From the NCBI RefSeq assembly GCF_039523415.1, contig NZ_BAAAFG010000015.1, positions 610,983 to 674,982 on the forward strand: a stretch of 64,000 bases of DNA, in the 5' to 3' direction. The notes under the pieces are model-generated. The model did not search any database, was not told where the DNA came from, and saw only the letters and a program-made list of their open reading frames with translations. The translations under genes were made by a program, and so were the position numbers. Positions within the stretch are counted from its first letter, which is position 1; each line of letters begins with the position of its first letter. The stretch is from Gangjinia marincola (GTDB lineage: Bacteria > Bacteroidota > Bacteroidia > Flavobacteriales > Flavobacteriaceae). Shown piece after piece: positions 54,866-63,109 of this stretch.

Positions 54866-56080
54866 CTATTCAACAGTTTCTTGGTATTCAGGATATAAAA
54901 AATGATTATGAGGGAATCGGGTCACATGGATTTCGCGTACCGCATCGTACACTTTTTTACGTAACTCGTCAAAATTCTCCTTGTTCAAGGCAGAAATAAA
55001 TAAAACACGATCGCCCAATTTATTCATCCAGGTCTTTTGCCATTCTTCTAAAGAGTAATTCGCTGTAGTTCGCTCAATCGTAAGATCTGTTTCATCAAAA
55101 TCTTCAGCTTTGTACTGATCAATTTTGTTAAACACCATTATGGTTGGTTTATCGGCACTGTTTATTTCATCTAAAATCTTGTTGACAGATGCAATGTGTT
55201 CCTCAAAACTCTTATGAGAAATATCAACTACATGAAGCAATAAATCTGCTTCACGTACCTCATCTAAGGTTGATTTAAAAGATTCTACAAGCTGTGTGGG
55301 TAGTTTTCGAATAAAACCAACTGTATCACTTAATAAAAAGGGTAGATTTCTAATCACCACTTTTCTTACCGTAGTATCCAGCGTAGCAAAAAGTTTATTC
55401 TCAACAAATACATCACTCTTGCTAATGGCATTCATCAGCGTGGATTTTCCCACATTCGTGTAGCCTACAAGAGCAACGCGCACCAAAGCTCCTCTATTGC
55501 CCCGCTGGGTAGACATTTGCTTATCAATAGATTTAATTTTCTTTTTAAGCAGGCTTATCTTATCGCGAACGATTCGGCGGTCAGTTTCAATTTCGGTCTC
55601 CCCAGGACCCCGCATTCCAATACCCCCACGTTGACGTTCTAAGTGAGTCCATAATCCCACCAAGCGTGGAAGTAAGTACTCATACTGAGCCAGTTCAACC
55701 TGTGTGCGGGCATAACTGGTTTGCGCACGTTGTGAAAAAATATCAAGGATGAGATACGTACGGTCAATCACCTTGCACTTTAAAATACGCTCAATATTTT
55801 TTTGTTGTGCGGGGGTTAATTCGTCGTCAAAAATGGCTGTGCCTATTTCATGCTCCTCTACAAATTGACGAACCATCTCCATCTTACCAGAACCAATAAA
55901 CGTCTTGGGATCAGGTCGATCCATCTTTTGCGTAAATCGTTTTAGTACTTCACCACCAGCACTATAGGTAAGAAATTCAAGTTCATCAAGGTACTCAGTA
56001 GAGGTTTCTTCATCTTGACTCTGGGTAATTATACCTACCAAAACTGCTTTCTCGTATTCTATATTTTCCTGTTCTAACAT
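54866..56080 (-). CDS. hflX: Ribosome-associated GTPase HflX
   Basis: HflX splits stalled or stressed ribosomes. The 404-residue protein has the N-terminal HflX domain (EFLTYSAGGEVLKRFTQKMD, FIGSGKMEMV), a glycine-rich linker (RQRGGIGMRGPGETEIETDR) and the GTPase motifs: G1 GYTNVGKST, G2 around FATLDTTVRK, G3 DTVGF and G4 NKID. Length is normal. A minus-strand -7 element lies about 60 bases upstream. Confidence 0.96.
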   Translation of the reverse strand: MLEQENIEYEKAVLVGIITQSQDEETSTEYLDELEFLTYSAGGEVLKRFTQKMDRPDPKTFIGSGKMEMVRQFVEEHEIGTAIFDDELTPAQQKNIERILKCKVIDRTYLILDIFSQRAQTSYARTQVELAQYEYLLPRLVGLWTHLERQRGGIGMRGPGETEIETDRRIVRDKISLLKKKIKSIDKQMSTQRGNRGALVRVALVGYTNVGKSTLMNAISKSDVFVENKLFATLDTTVRKVVIRNLPFLLSDTVGFIRKLPTQLVESFKSTLDEVREADLLLHVVDISHKSFEEHIASVNKILDEINSADKPTIMVFNKIDQYKAEDFDETDLTIERTTANYSLEEWQKTWMNKLGDRVLFISALNKENFDELRKKVYDAVREIHVTRFPHNHFLYPEYQETVE

Positions 56081-56111
56081 GCAAGATTTACTTTAAAGCT
56101 AAAATTACGGA

Positions 56112-56148
56112 TTATGTTTGTGATGCATTTTGTATGTTAGACAAAATT
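56112..56148. promoter_or_regulatory. Divergent -7 elements between hflX and the second nuclease gene
   Basis: TATGTTTG on the plus strand (56112-56119) and TAATTTTG on the minus strand (56148-56141) both match TAnnTTTG exactly. The plus-strand element is 43 bases before ATG 56163. Confidence 0.5.
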
Positions 56149-56162
56149 AACGCTGTTACTAT

Positions 56163-57128
56163 ATGTTATCGCTACTTAAGAAACAGGATCACGTCAAAAA
56201 TGCGTTCACTATAGCCTTTTATAATCTTGAAAATCTATTTGATACGAACAATGATCCCTATGCGCTTGACGATGACTTCACACCAGATTCACAACGTAAC
56301 TGGAATAAGAAGCGGTATTATCGTAAATTGAGAAAATTGGCAAGCGTTATTTCTCAAATAGGTGAAACAGAAACAGGACACAGTCCAGATGTAATTGGTG
56401 TAGCAGAAGTTGAAAATAAAACGGTCTTGGAGGATCTTTGTAAAGAAAGAGCTTTGGAAAAACTCGCGTATGGAGTGATCCATTTTGACTCGCCTGATGA
56501 ACGCGGAATTGATGTAGGGCTACTTTATAAAAAGGAAACCGTTCAAATTATTTCTTCGGAAACTATTCCGCTTATGATAGAAAGTACAGAGGGAGTTCGG
56601 GATCTTACACGCGACATATTATATGTTCATCTGGCATTAGCGGGAGAAGAGTTACACCTCTTAGTTAATCATTGGCCCAGCCGAAGAGAAGGGGCAACCT
56701 CTACAGAATATAAACGTTTGGCTGCCGCTGAAGCAAATCTTCATAAAATTGAAGAAATAAAACAACATTTTCATCATCCAACAATTCTTGTCATGGGTGA
56801 CTTTAACGATAATCCTGAAAGCCGAAGCTTAAAAACCTTAGAATACGCAGGACTAAAGAACCTCACCAAATCACTTAAAGAAAGACAACGAGGGACTCAA
56901 AATTATGAATTTCAGTGGAATTTGTTCGATCAGATATTAATCTCCAAACCTTTAGAAAATAAGTCAAGGCTTACTTATCTTGATGCCGATATTTTTGACC
57001 CGCTATTTCTTAAAATTCATCGTGGTAAATTTAAGGGCAATCCATTTAGAACATATGTTGGGAGAAAATATAAGGGAGGATACAGCGATCATTTTCCTGT
57101 TTACTTAATTTTACAATGTGAAAAATAG
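56163..57128 (+). CDS. Endonuclease/exonuclease/phosphatase family protein, no signal peptide
   Basis: The 321-residue protein is a paralog of the secreted nuclease at 49199: both share FYNLENLFDT/FYNVENLFDT, a DD(F/R)TPD acidic loop, GIDVGLLY, NHWPSRREGA, MGDFNDNPESR and GGYSDHFPVY. The catalytic Glu, Asp, Asn and His of the EEP fold are therefore present. It lacks a signal peptide and should be cytosolic. The PorP/SprF gene overlaps its end by 11 bases, so the two are coupled. Confidence 0.88.
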   Translation: MLSLLKKQDHVKNAFTIAFYNLENLFDTNNDPYALDDDFTPDSQRNWNKKRYYRKLRKLASVISQIGETETGHSPDVIGVAEVENKTVLEDLCKERALEKLAYGVIHFDSPDERGIDVGLLYKKETVQIISSETIPLMIESTEGVRDLTRDILYVHLALAGEELHLLVNHWPSRREGATSTEYKRLAAAEANLHKIEEIKQHFHHPTILVMGDFNDNPESRSLKTLEYAGLKNLTKSLKERQRGTQNYEFQWNLFDQILISKPLENKSRLTYLDADIFDPLFLKIHRGKFKGNPFRTYVGRKYKGGYSDHFPVYLILQCEK

Positions 57129-57999
57129 ATTTTTCATTTTTTTATGTATTCTGATAGGCTTTATACATAATGGCTTGAGCCAGCAGGATCCTCAATATAC
57201 GCAGTATATGTACCAGGTGAATCTGGTTAATCCTGCATTTGCAGGCACTTCAGAAAATCTGGGTATAGGGCTCATCAGTCGTATTCAATGGATTGGGTTT
57301 GATGATGCTCCTAAAACGGTGAGCCTTGCGATGGAGGGGAGATTAAAAAATCAAGTGGGAGCAGGATTCTCTGTTATATCAGATCATAATGGTCCATTAA
57401 GTGAAACCTGGATTAGTACAGACGTATCCTACCATGTACAATTGAGTGAAACTTTTTCTCTTTCGGGAGGAATTAAGCCCGGACTTTCATTTTACAGAGC
57501 CGGATTGACCCAACTGGAACTAGTCGAACAAAATGATTTGGCGTTTGGGCAAGATGTAAATACAACCTTTTTCACTCTGGGAGCGGGATTTTTTTTATAC
57601 AGTGATAACTTTTACCTGGGTGTAGCAGTGCCTAATTTTTTTGAAGCAGATTATTACAGTCTAAAGAGTAATGATCAAGAATTAGAATACGGTAGTGAAG
57701 CGCAACATCTTTTTGTTCATTCAAGATACGAATGGCAAATCAATCAAGATGTTATTCTAAAACCATCTTTCTTAGTTAAAACCGCTCTAAACGCACCGTG
57801 GAGTTTTGATACGAATCTATCGGTAAACTTATATGGAAAATTCGAACCTGGGATCTCATATCGATATGAAGACGCCATAAGCGGCTTAATCTTATACCAT
57901 GCGACAGATATCATGCGACTTGGCTTTGCTTACGATTACACTCTTAGCGATATAGAACGACCTTCACTAGAAGCGTTTGTGCTATTCAATTTTCTATAA
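57118..57999 (+). CDS. PorP/SprF family outer membrane protein
   Basis: The 293-residue protein is read from GTG 57118 and has a signal peptide (ending GLSQQ), followed by the hallmark DPQYTQYMYQVNLVNPAFAG. Family strands (ISRIQWIGFDDAPKT, VGAGFSVISDHNGP, GGIKPGLSFY) follow. These proteins cooperate with type IX secretion, usually helping a particular adhesin such as SprB reach the surface. Here no adhesin gene is adjacent; the neighbour is a nuclease-family gene. Confidence 0.92.
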   Translation: MKNRFFIFLCILIGFIHNGLSQQDPQYTQYMYQVNLVNPAFAGTSENLGIGLISRIQWIGFDDAPKTVSLAMEGRLKNQVGAGFSVISDHNGPLSETWISTDVSYHVQLSETFSLSGGIKPGLSFYRAGLTQLELVEQNDLAFGQDVNTTFFTLGAGFFLYSDNFYLGVAVPNFFEADYYSLKSNDQELEYGSEAQHLFVHSRYEWQINQDVILKPSFLVKTALNAPWSFDTNLSVNLYGKFEPGISYRYEDAISGLILYHATDIMRLGFAYDYTLSDIERPSLEAFVLFNFL

Positions 58000-58001
58000 T
58001 C

Positions 58002-58430
58002 TTAATTTGTTATTCTAAGTGTTCCATCCTCATTGTCCAGAACTCTATAACGCAATAAGGGGTATTGCAGGTCAGTTTGTGGACCTCCCGTAACAATATT
58101 ATAGGCATTTTCATCTTCACAGCCACAGGTTGCTACAATCCCATCTATACTTAACGTAGAACAATTGTTAGGAGCATGATTGGGGTCACTTGCATCATAG
58201 GCATCAAATGAGCCATTTCCTCTATTATTTACAATTAACCCTTTGTTGCCGGCTCCAGAAATATATATGGGCTGATTTGGAAATTGCAATGGATTAAATT
58301 GAGGCAAGCTAAGGTCAATAAAGACATTTACATTTACATCCAGTAAGAATGGATTATCTGTACGCGCATCGTCACTTTCACAGTTAGAAAAGACTAAAAT
58401 TAAACTAAACAGAAAAAGAAATTTACGCAT
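58002..58430 (-). CDS. Small lipoprotein with a Rieske-like but incomplete Cys/His pattern
   Basis: The ~142-residue protein (ATG 58430) has a lipoprotein signal (Cys in VFSNC near residue 17). The mature part contains DAYDASDPNHAPNNC and, about 15 residues later, VATCGCEDENAYNI. This resembles Rieske ferredoxin lipoproteins, but the first expected Cys is Asp (SDPNH) and the second His is missing, so a [2Fe-2S] centre is unlikely as it stands. It is convergent with the PorP/SprF gene (2 bases apart). Confidence 0.65.
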   Translation of the reverse strand: MRKFLFLFSLILVFSNCESDDARTDNPFLLDVNVNVFIDLSLPQFNPLQFPNQPIYISGAGNKGLIVNNRGNGSFDAYDASDPNHAPNNCSTLSIDGIVATCGCEDENAYNIVTGGPQTDLQYPLLRYRVLDNEDGTLRITN

Positions 58431-58464
58431 CACTTGATATTTTTTGGCCAAGGTAGTACAATTG

Positions 58465-58492
58465 TTGTGCTTGTTAAAATTTATTATCTTTG
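58465..58492 (+). promoter_or_regulatory. Promoter of greA
   Basis: The -33 TTG (58465-58467) and the exact -7 TATCTTTG (58485-58492) are spaced by 17 bases. Expected transcript start near 58498, leaving a ~65-base leader. Confidence 0.65.
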
Positions 58493-58563
58493 CTTGAATC
58501 CCGTCGCAAACGCCAATGGGATTTTTTGTGTTTATATGACACGTAAAGTAAAACGATGAAGTT

Positions 58564-59040
58564 ATGAGTAAAGTATCTTATTACACCGCAGAAGGACTAA
58601 AAAAATTAAGAGATGAGCTGCAACAGCTCAAAGACATAGAACGCCCCAAAGCCTCAAATGCGATTGCTGAAGCAAGAGATAAAGGTGATTTAAGTGAAAA
58701 TGCCGAATACGATGCGGCAAAAGAAGCACAGGGAATGCTTGAAATGCGCATTGCTAGACTAGAAGAAACGCTGGCTGGAGCACGTTTAATTGATGAAAGC
58801 CAACTGGATACTTCAAAAGTGCTGGTACACAGTACAGTGAAGATTAAAAATAAAACGAATGGCGCAGTAATGTCCTACAAATTAGTTGCTCAGAGTGAGG
58901 CCGATTTAAAAACCGGAAAAATATCTGTAGATTCCCCCATAGGAAAAGGATTGCTTGGCAAAAAAGTAGGTGACACGGCACAAATACAAGTGCCTAATGG
59001 AACGATGGAGTTTGAGGTGATCGAGATCACCAGGGATTAA
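58564..59040 (+). CDS. greA: Transcription elongation factor GreA
   Basis: GreA reactivates backtracked RNA polymerase by stimulating transcript cleavage. The 158-residue protein has the coiled-coil tip with the two acidic residues (ARDKGDLSENAEYDAAKEAQ, about residues 38-57), and the C-terminal FKBP-like domain (ISVDSPIGKGLLGKKVGD). Length is normal. It has its own promoter and a shared terminator downstream. Confidence 0.97.
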   Translation: MSKVSYYTAEGLKKLRDELQQLKDIERPKASNAIAEARDKGDLSENAEYDAAKEAQGMLEMRIARLEETLAGARLIDESQLDTSKVLVHSTVKIKNKTNGAVMSYKLVAQSEADLKTGKISVDSPIGKGLLGKKVGDTAQIQVPNGTMEFEVIEITRD

Positions 59041-59057
59041 TTGATTTTAATCGTATA

Positions 59058-59090
59058 AAAAGAGCGCTTTAATTATTTAAGGCGCTCTTT
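59058..59090. terminator. Bidirectional terminator between greA and arsM
   Basis: AAAGAGCGC (about 59059-59067) pairs with GCGCTCTTT (59082-59090), the stem continuing with one G:T pair. Poly-A and poly-T ends fit both directions, closing greA and the arsenosugar operon. Confidence 0.88.
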
Positions 59091-59104
59091 CTTATTTTGT
59101 TCTA

Positions 59105-60073
59105 CTAACAACAGCCACCTCCATCGTAGTGAAATGTAGAGGGACTAATAAAAATATCATCTCTGTTTAATCCGGCTAATGCTCCGGCAGTTTTATCACA
59201 CACTGCCAGGGGTTGATTTTTTAAGAGTACGTGGCCTAAGTTATCATCAAAAAAATCTTCTTCACCATAATAAATCGCTGCTTTTCCAGTAAAAATACAA
59301 GGGCCATCAGCCGGCATAGGATCTTTTATCGCCGCCACTTCAATAGATTCGATATAAATCAACTCATCTGTCGCGTAGTGTTTAGGGTCAAGGATGCGAT
59401 ACGGTTTTCTGGCTCTGATCTCAATGGTCCCAAATCCTGCATCAGTGAGCATTTTGATGTATTCTACTATGGGTATGCTTCCGCTTAGGCACAGCGCTCT
59501 TAAACGATCATCGTTTCTCAACGTGTCATTCATTGGTTGTTCACAGGTAGGATCGCTCATGACCAACCTCCCGTGAGGTTTAAGTACGCGATACATTTCT
59601 GCTATGGCACGTTTAAGATCTTCGGCTTTGAAGATATTAAACAAACAATTTTGTGCAGCTACATCAATGCTGTCATCTTCTACCGGAAGATTTAAGGCGT
59701 CTCCCTTTTTTAGCTCAACAAAAGAAGAGTCGAACCAGGGATTAAGTTCTTCGGCTTCCTTAAAATTTTTCCGCGAAGCGCTTAACATTTCATCCACAAC
59801 ATCTACACCCACGACACCACCTTTTTGACGCGAAAAATAGGCAAATTGCAAAAGTTCCATTCCGCCGCCAACACCAACATAAAGGGTTCTTGGATTGTTC
59901 GTTAAATCTCTCGCGTGAACGGTACTACCACAACCGTAGTTCATTTCTTGCATGATACGAGGAATTTTAAGTCCCGGTAATTCCCATACTGGATTTGTTG
60001 TGCAGCAAAGGCCAACATCTGGCGTAAGTGCAGCATCTTTGTATAAATCGTGAGTAGCTTCTAAATAGCTCAT
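59105..60073 (-). CDS. arsM: Arsenosugar-type arsenite methyltransferase ArsM
   Basis: ArsM methylates arsenite with S-adenosylmethionine, giving mono- and dimethylarsenic. The 322-residue protein matches the arsenosugar-pathway branch: GLCCTTNPVW with C23-C24, MNYGCGSTVHARDL, the SAM site LYVGVGGGMELLQFAYFS, AAQNCLFNIF and SDPTCEQPMND. Several Cys could bind arsenic. It ends GGGCC. It is the last gene of the minus-strand operon and starts only one base past the PNP gene's stop. The next genes up (PNP, glycosyltransferase, ArsS) support dimethylarsenic as an intermediate, not the end product. Confidence 0.93.
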   Translation of the reverse strand: MSYLEATHDLYKDAALTPDVGLCCTTNPVWELPGLKIPRIMQEMNYGCGSTVHARDLTNNPRTLYVGVGGGMELLQFAYFSRQKGGVVGVDVVDEMLSASRKNFKEAEELNPWFDSSFVELKKGDALNLPVEDDSIDVAAQNCLFNIFKAEDLKRAIAEMYRVLKPHGRLVMSDPTCEQPMNDTLRNDDRLRALCLSGSIPIVEYIKMLTDAGFGTIEIRARKPYRILDPKHYATDELIYIESIEVAAIKDPMPADGPCIFTGKAAIYYGEEDFFDDNLGHVLLKNQPLAVCDKTAGALAGLNRDDIFISPSTFHYDGGGCC

Positions 60074-60074
60074 A

Positions 60075-60890
60075 TTACTGGATGGATTGAATTAATTTCT
60101 TGAAAATGGTGGTTAAATTGGGCTCTGCTTTTGCGGCATGAGCGATAATATCTTCAATGTCGACCGGTTTTAAATGATCTGGATCACATTCATCTGTTAA
60201 TACCGAAATAGCTGAAACCGGTAATTCAAGGTGATTTGCCACAATGACTTCTGGCACCGTGCTCATACCAACAGCATCTGCTCCTATGGTATTAAGGTAT
60301 CGATACTCTGCTCTGGTTTCTAGTTGAGGTCCTACTACTGATGCGTAAACTCCTTCATGAAGCGTAATATTTTCGACAGTAGCGATTTCTTTGATGGTTT
60401 TATTCATTACGGGATCATAAGGAACGCTCATATCGGTAAAGCGTTCTCCCAAGTGTTCGACACCTTTAAAGGCTAAAGGCGATCCACCTTGCAAATTAAT
60501 GTGGTCATCTATCAACATCAATTCGCCTTTTTTAAAATTGAGATTAATCGCACCTGAAGCATTTGAAACCAATAGCTTTTGAATGCCAAGTTCTTTCATT
60601 ACCCTTACCGGGTAAGTAATGTCCTGTAGCGTATATCCTTCGTACAAATGAAATCTACCCTGCATGACGACGACTTTTTTGCCAGAGAGAGTTCCATATA
60701 TTAATTTGCCTTTATGAAACTCAACAGTAGCGGTGGGGAAATGAGGAATGTGATTATAACTTACTTCACTAATGATGTCAATTTCGTTTATAAGTTGACC
60801 TAAACCGGTTCCCAGGATAATACCCACTTCAGGTGCTTCAAAACCTTTACTTTTTATGAATGCTGCGGTTTCTTCAATAAATTTTTTCAT
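60075..60890 (-). CDS. Purine nucleoside phosphorylase, predicted to act in arsenosugar synthesis
   Basis: The 271-residue protein is a trimeric-type PNP: GIILGTGLGQL, VVMQGRFHLYEGY, LLVSNASGAIN, GPQLETRAEYR and GADAVGMSTVPEV are all present. Human PNP recognises 6-oxopurines with Asn243 and the ribose 5'-OH with His257. Here the matching sites read Asp233 (LTDE) and, by my alignment, Ile245. Asp at this place favours adenine, and loss of His frees space at the 5' carbon. Context (one-base overlap with the glycosyltransferase gene, next to arsM and arsS) suggests the substrate is 5'-deoxy-5'-dimethylarsinoyl-adenosine. Confidence 0.88.
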   Translation of the reverse strand: MKKFIEETAAFIKSKGFEAPEVGIILGTGLGQLINEIDIISEVSYNHIPHFPTATVEFHKGKLIYGTLSGKKVVVMQGRFHLYEGYTLQDITYPVRVMKELGIQKLLVSNASGAINLNFKKGELMLIDDHINLQGGSPLAFKGVEHLGERFTDMSVPYDPVMNKTIKEIATVENITLHEGVYASVVGPQLETRAEYRYLNTIGADAVGMSTVPEVIVANHLELPVSAISVLTDECDPDHLKPVDIEDIIAHAAKAEPNLTTIFKKLIQSIQ

Positions 60891-61504
60891 TAGGATTTTG
60901 TAATAAATGTGCTAAATTCTTCTATTCCCTGTAGATCCTCGTAGGTGTCAATATCATTTTTTTGCGACAGTAAAGCTACATCAAGACTGTTCAAATCATA
61001 TAATGTGTCTTTGAGGACAGTGGAGTCTCCCCAGTCTTTATCTTCAAACACCTGTTTGTAGAGACTTTTCATGCCCAGTAAATAATATCCGCCATCCTCA
61101 GCAGGGCCAATCACTACATTGCTGTTTGCCAATTCTCCAAACGCATCGCTTAGATCCTGAGTAGATAAATCGTGCATGTCACTTCCTATGATAATGATTT
61201 CTTTGAATCCTTCTTCAAACCCTTCTTTAAATGCACTTTTCATTCGATCGCCAAGATTAGCTCCCTGTTGCTTTTTCTTTGAAAAAATGTCTTCATCCCA
61301 TCGGTCGTTTTTAATGATATCTTTAGAATAATAGACTTTTTTTGTGACTTCTAATGGCTTGGTGACAGCAACGGTATGATCAAGCAGGGTGGTATACACT
61401 TCTAACGCTTTTTCATCTCCAATTTTTTTGGCAAGTCGCGTTTTACACTCTCCCAATATTGGGTTTCGTGTAAAAATAAGCAGCAAACGTTTTTTTGAAT
61501 TCAT
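60890..61504 (-). CDS. TIGR04282-like arsenosugar glycosyltransferase (GT-A fold)
   Basis: The 204-residue protein has the short GT-A/DUF2064 pattern: LLLIFTRNPILGECKTRLAK at the N-terminus, IIIIGSDMHDLST as the acidic metal-binding loop and VIGPAEDGGYYLLGMK. This is the family annotated as TIGR04282, linked to arsenosugar synthesis by genome context. It could transfer the arsenic-bearing ribose to an acceptor such as glycerol, or activate it as a nucleotide sugar; neither is shown. It shares one base with the PNP start and lies two bases after the rhodanese stop. Confidence 0.85.
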   Translation of the reverse strand: MNSKKRLLLIFTRNPILGECKTRLAKKIGDEKALEVYTTLLDHTVAVTKPLEVTKKVYYSKDIIKNDRWDEDIFSKKKQQGANLGDRMKSAFKEGFEEGFKEIIIIGSDMHDLSTQDLSDAFGELANSNVVIGPAEDGGYYLLGMKSLYKQVFEDKDWGDSTVLKDTLYDLNSLDVALLSQKNDIDTYEDLQGIEEFSTFITKS

Positions 61505-61506
61505 AA

Positions 61507-62019
61507 TTAATAAACTTTTTCTGCATTTTTAAGCCAAACTCCCCATATTTTAGAATAGGCATGCACTTTTTCGGTAGCTTCACCACTGGGAGATACCACG
61601 GTTTTACCTTGATTTTTCCAGTGGAAGATTCCGCCGTAAAGGTTATACACATTTTCTATTTCCATATCTAATAACTGCTCGCCCACATCTTCAGACCGTA
61701 CGCCAAGGGAACAGTACAATATAATGGCTTCAGGATTTTTCGGAAGATTACGAATGATCTCTTCGGAAGGTTTTTCGCCAACATAAATAGCAGTTGCGAT
61801 GTGACTAACATCATATTCAGCCTTGGAACGAGTATCTAACAATACGATATTTTCGGAGGCTAATCGCCATTCTAACTCTTCCGCAGAAATGTATGGAACA
61901 CTTTCTTTGTTGAGCGAATCGATAAGAATATTCATGGATTGTTGGCTTTGTACAGACCACTGAAAAGCTCCCAAAAGGGTAAGTAGGAGAATTAGTAATA
62001 TAATGAGGTGTTTATTCAT
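61507..62019 (-). CDS. Exported rhodanese-like protein
   Basis: The 170-residue protein has an N-terminal hydrophobic segment (LIILLILLLTLLGAFQW) serving as signal or anchor, then one rhodanese domain (about residues 40-135) with VLLDTRSKAEYDVSHI and the active-site loop YCSLGVRS. The Cys and Arg are intact, so persulfide chemistry is possible. A periplasmic sulfurtransferase in an arsenosugar operon could supply sulfur for thio-arsenicals, or act as an arsenate/persulfide-handling enzyme. Both ideas are inference. Confidence 0.85.
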   Translation of the reverse strand: MNKHLIILLILLLTLLGAFQWSVQSQQSMNILIDSLNKESVPYISAEELEWRLASENIVLLDTRSKAEYDVSHIATAIYVGEKPSEEIIRNLPKNPEAIILYCSLGVRSEDVGEQLLDMEIENVYNLYGGIFHWKNQGKTVVSPSGEATEKVHAYSKIWGVWLKNAEKVY

Positions 62020-62022
62020 GTA

Positions 62023-63078
62023 TTATGCAACCGTTCCCTGACAACTACTCCCTGCACCCGCGGTACACCCGTAACAATGTTGTGAAATGATAATTTCGCG
62101 ATTTTGCAGAATCTCTTCATTATAATCGCTAATGTGCTTAACGTTACCATTTACTTTTAGGTTCAACATTTGATTGAAGTCACAATCGTATAACCAGCCA
62201 TCCCAACTTACTGAAATTGTATTTGTGCACATTACATTAGCTACAGCAGCTGGATTGTAGGCTTCTACTAGAGCATACATGTAATCTTCATAATTTTCAG
62301 AAGCAATTAAGTAATCTAAAAACCGGCTAATGGGTAAGTTTGTAATGGCAAATAGATCGTTAAACGATATGCCAAAGTCTTCCATTAAAGCCTTTTTATA
62401 ATCTTTTTCTAGCAATGCCTGATCTGTAGGTAAAAATGCTCCGGAAGGATTGTAAACAAGATCTAATTTTAAATCAGTTTCTTGCATTCCATAACCCACA
62501 GCGTTTAAGTCTTTTAGTGCCTGGATGGATTTATCAAAAACTCCGTCGCCACGCTGCTTATCTGTCTTACCTCTGGTGTAATGAGGAAGTGAGGATACCA
62601 CATGAATCCCATGATTCTTAAAAAATTGAGGTAAATCGTGATATTTTTTATTGGCTCTTATGATTGTAAGATTGCTACGTACTATGATATCTTTGACACC
62701 AATTTTTGTAGCCTCTTCCACAAACCATCTAAAGTTTGGGTTCATTTCTGGAGCGCCACCGGTAAGATCCAAGGTATGTGCTCCAGTTTTTTTGATGACT
62801 TCAAGGCATTGCTGCATGGTTTCACGGGTCATGATTTCTTTACGATCAGGACCTGCATCTACGTGACAGTGTTCGCACACCTGATTGCACATATATCCTA
62901 CATTAATCTGAAGAATCTCAATCCCTTTAGACTTTAGTGGAAACTGATTGGTCTGTTTGATTTTTTCTTTGAATGTAGGCAACTCCCCAGACTGAAAAAT
63001 CCCATTGCTGAGGATTTCAAGTTGTCTATTGGTGTTTGCGAGATCGTTATTTCTTTTTTTAAGAGAAGTAGTGGCCAT
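62023..63078 (-). CDS. arsS: Arsenosugar biosynthesis radical SAM enzyme ArsS
   Basis: ArsS joins a 5'-deoxyadenosyl group to dimethylarsenic, giving the nucleoside precursor of arsenosugars (shown for cyanobacterial homologs). The 351-residue protein has the radical SAM cluster motif C64-x3-C68-x2-C71 (YMCNQVCEHCH), the SAM motif TGGAPE (106-111), and a C-terminal DUF3641-type domain with WDGWLYDCDFNQ and Cys335, 338 and 346 (HCYGCTAGAGSSCQG) that may hold a second iron-sulfur cluster. It sits three bases before the rhodanese gene. Confidence 0.95.
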   Translation of the reverse strand: MATTSLKKRNNDLANTNRQLEILSNGIFQSGELPTFKEKIKQTNQFPLKSKGIEILQINVGYMCNQVCEHCHVDAGPDRKEIMTRETMQQCLEVIKKTGAHTLDLTGGAPEMNPNFRWFVEEATKIGVKDIIVRSNLTIIRANKKYHDLPQFFKNHGIHVVSSLPHYTRGKTDKQRGDGVFDKSIQALKDLNAVGYGMQETDLKLDLVYNPSGAFLPTDQALLEKDYKKALMEDFGISFNDLFAITNLPISRFLDYLIASENYEDYMYALVEAYNPAAVANVMCTNTISVSWDGWLYDCDFNQMLNLKVNGNVKHISDYNEEILQNREIIISQHCYGCTAGAGSSCQGTVA

Positions 63079-63109
63079 AAAACTTTATGTAGTCAACTAG
63101 AATAAGCAA

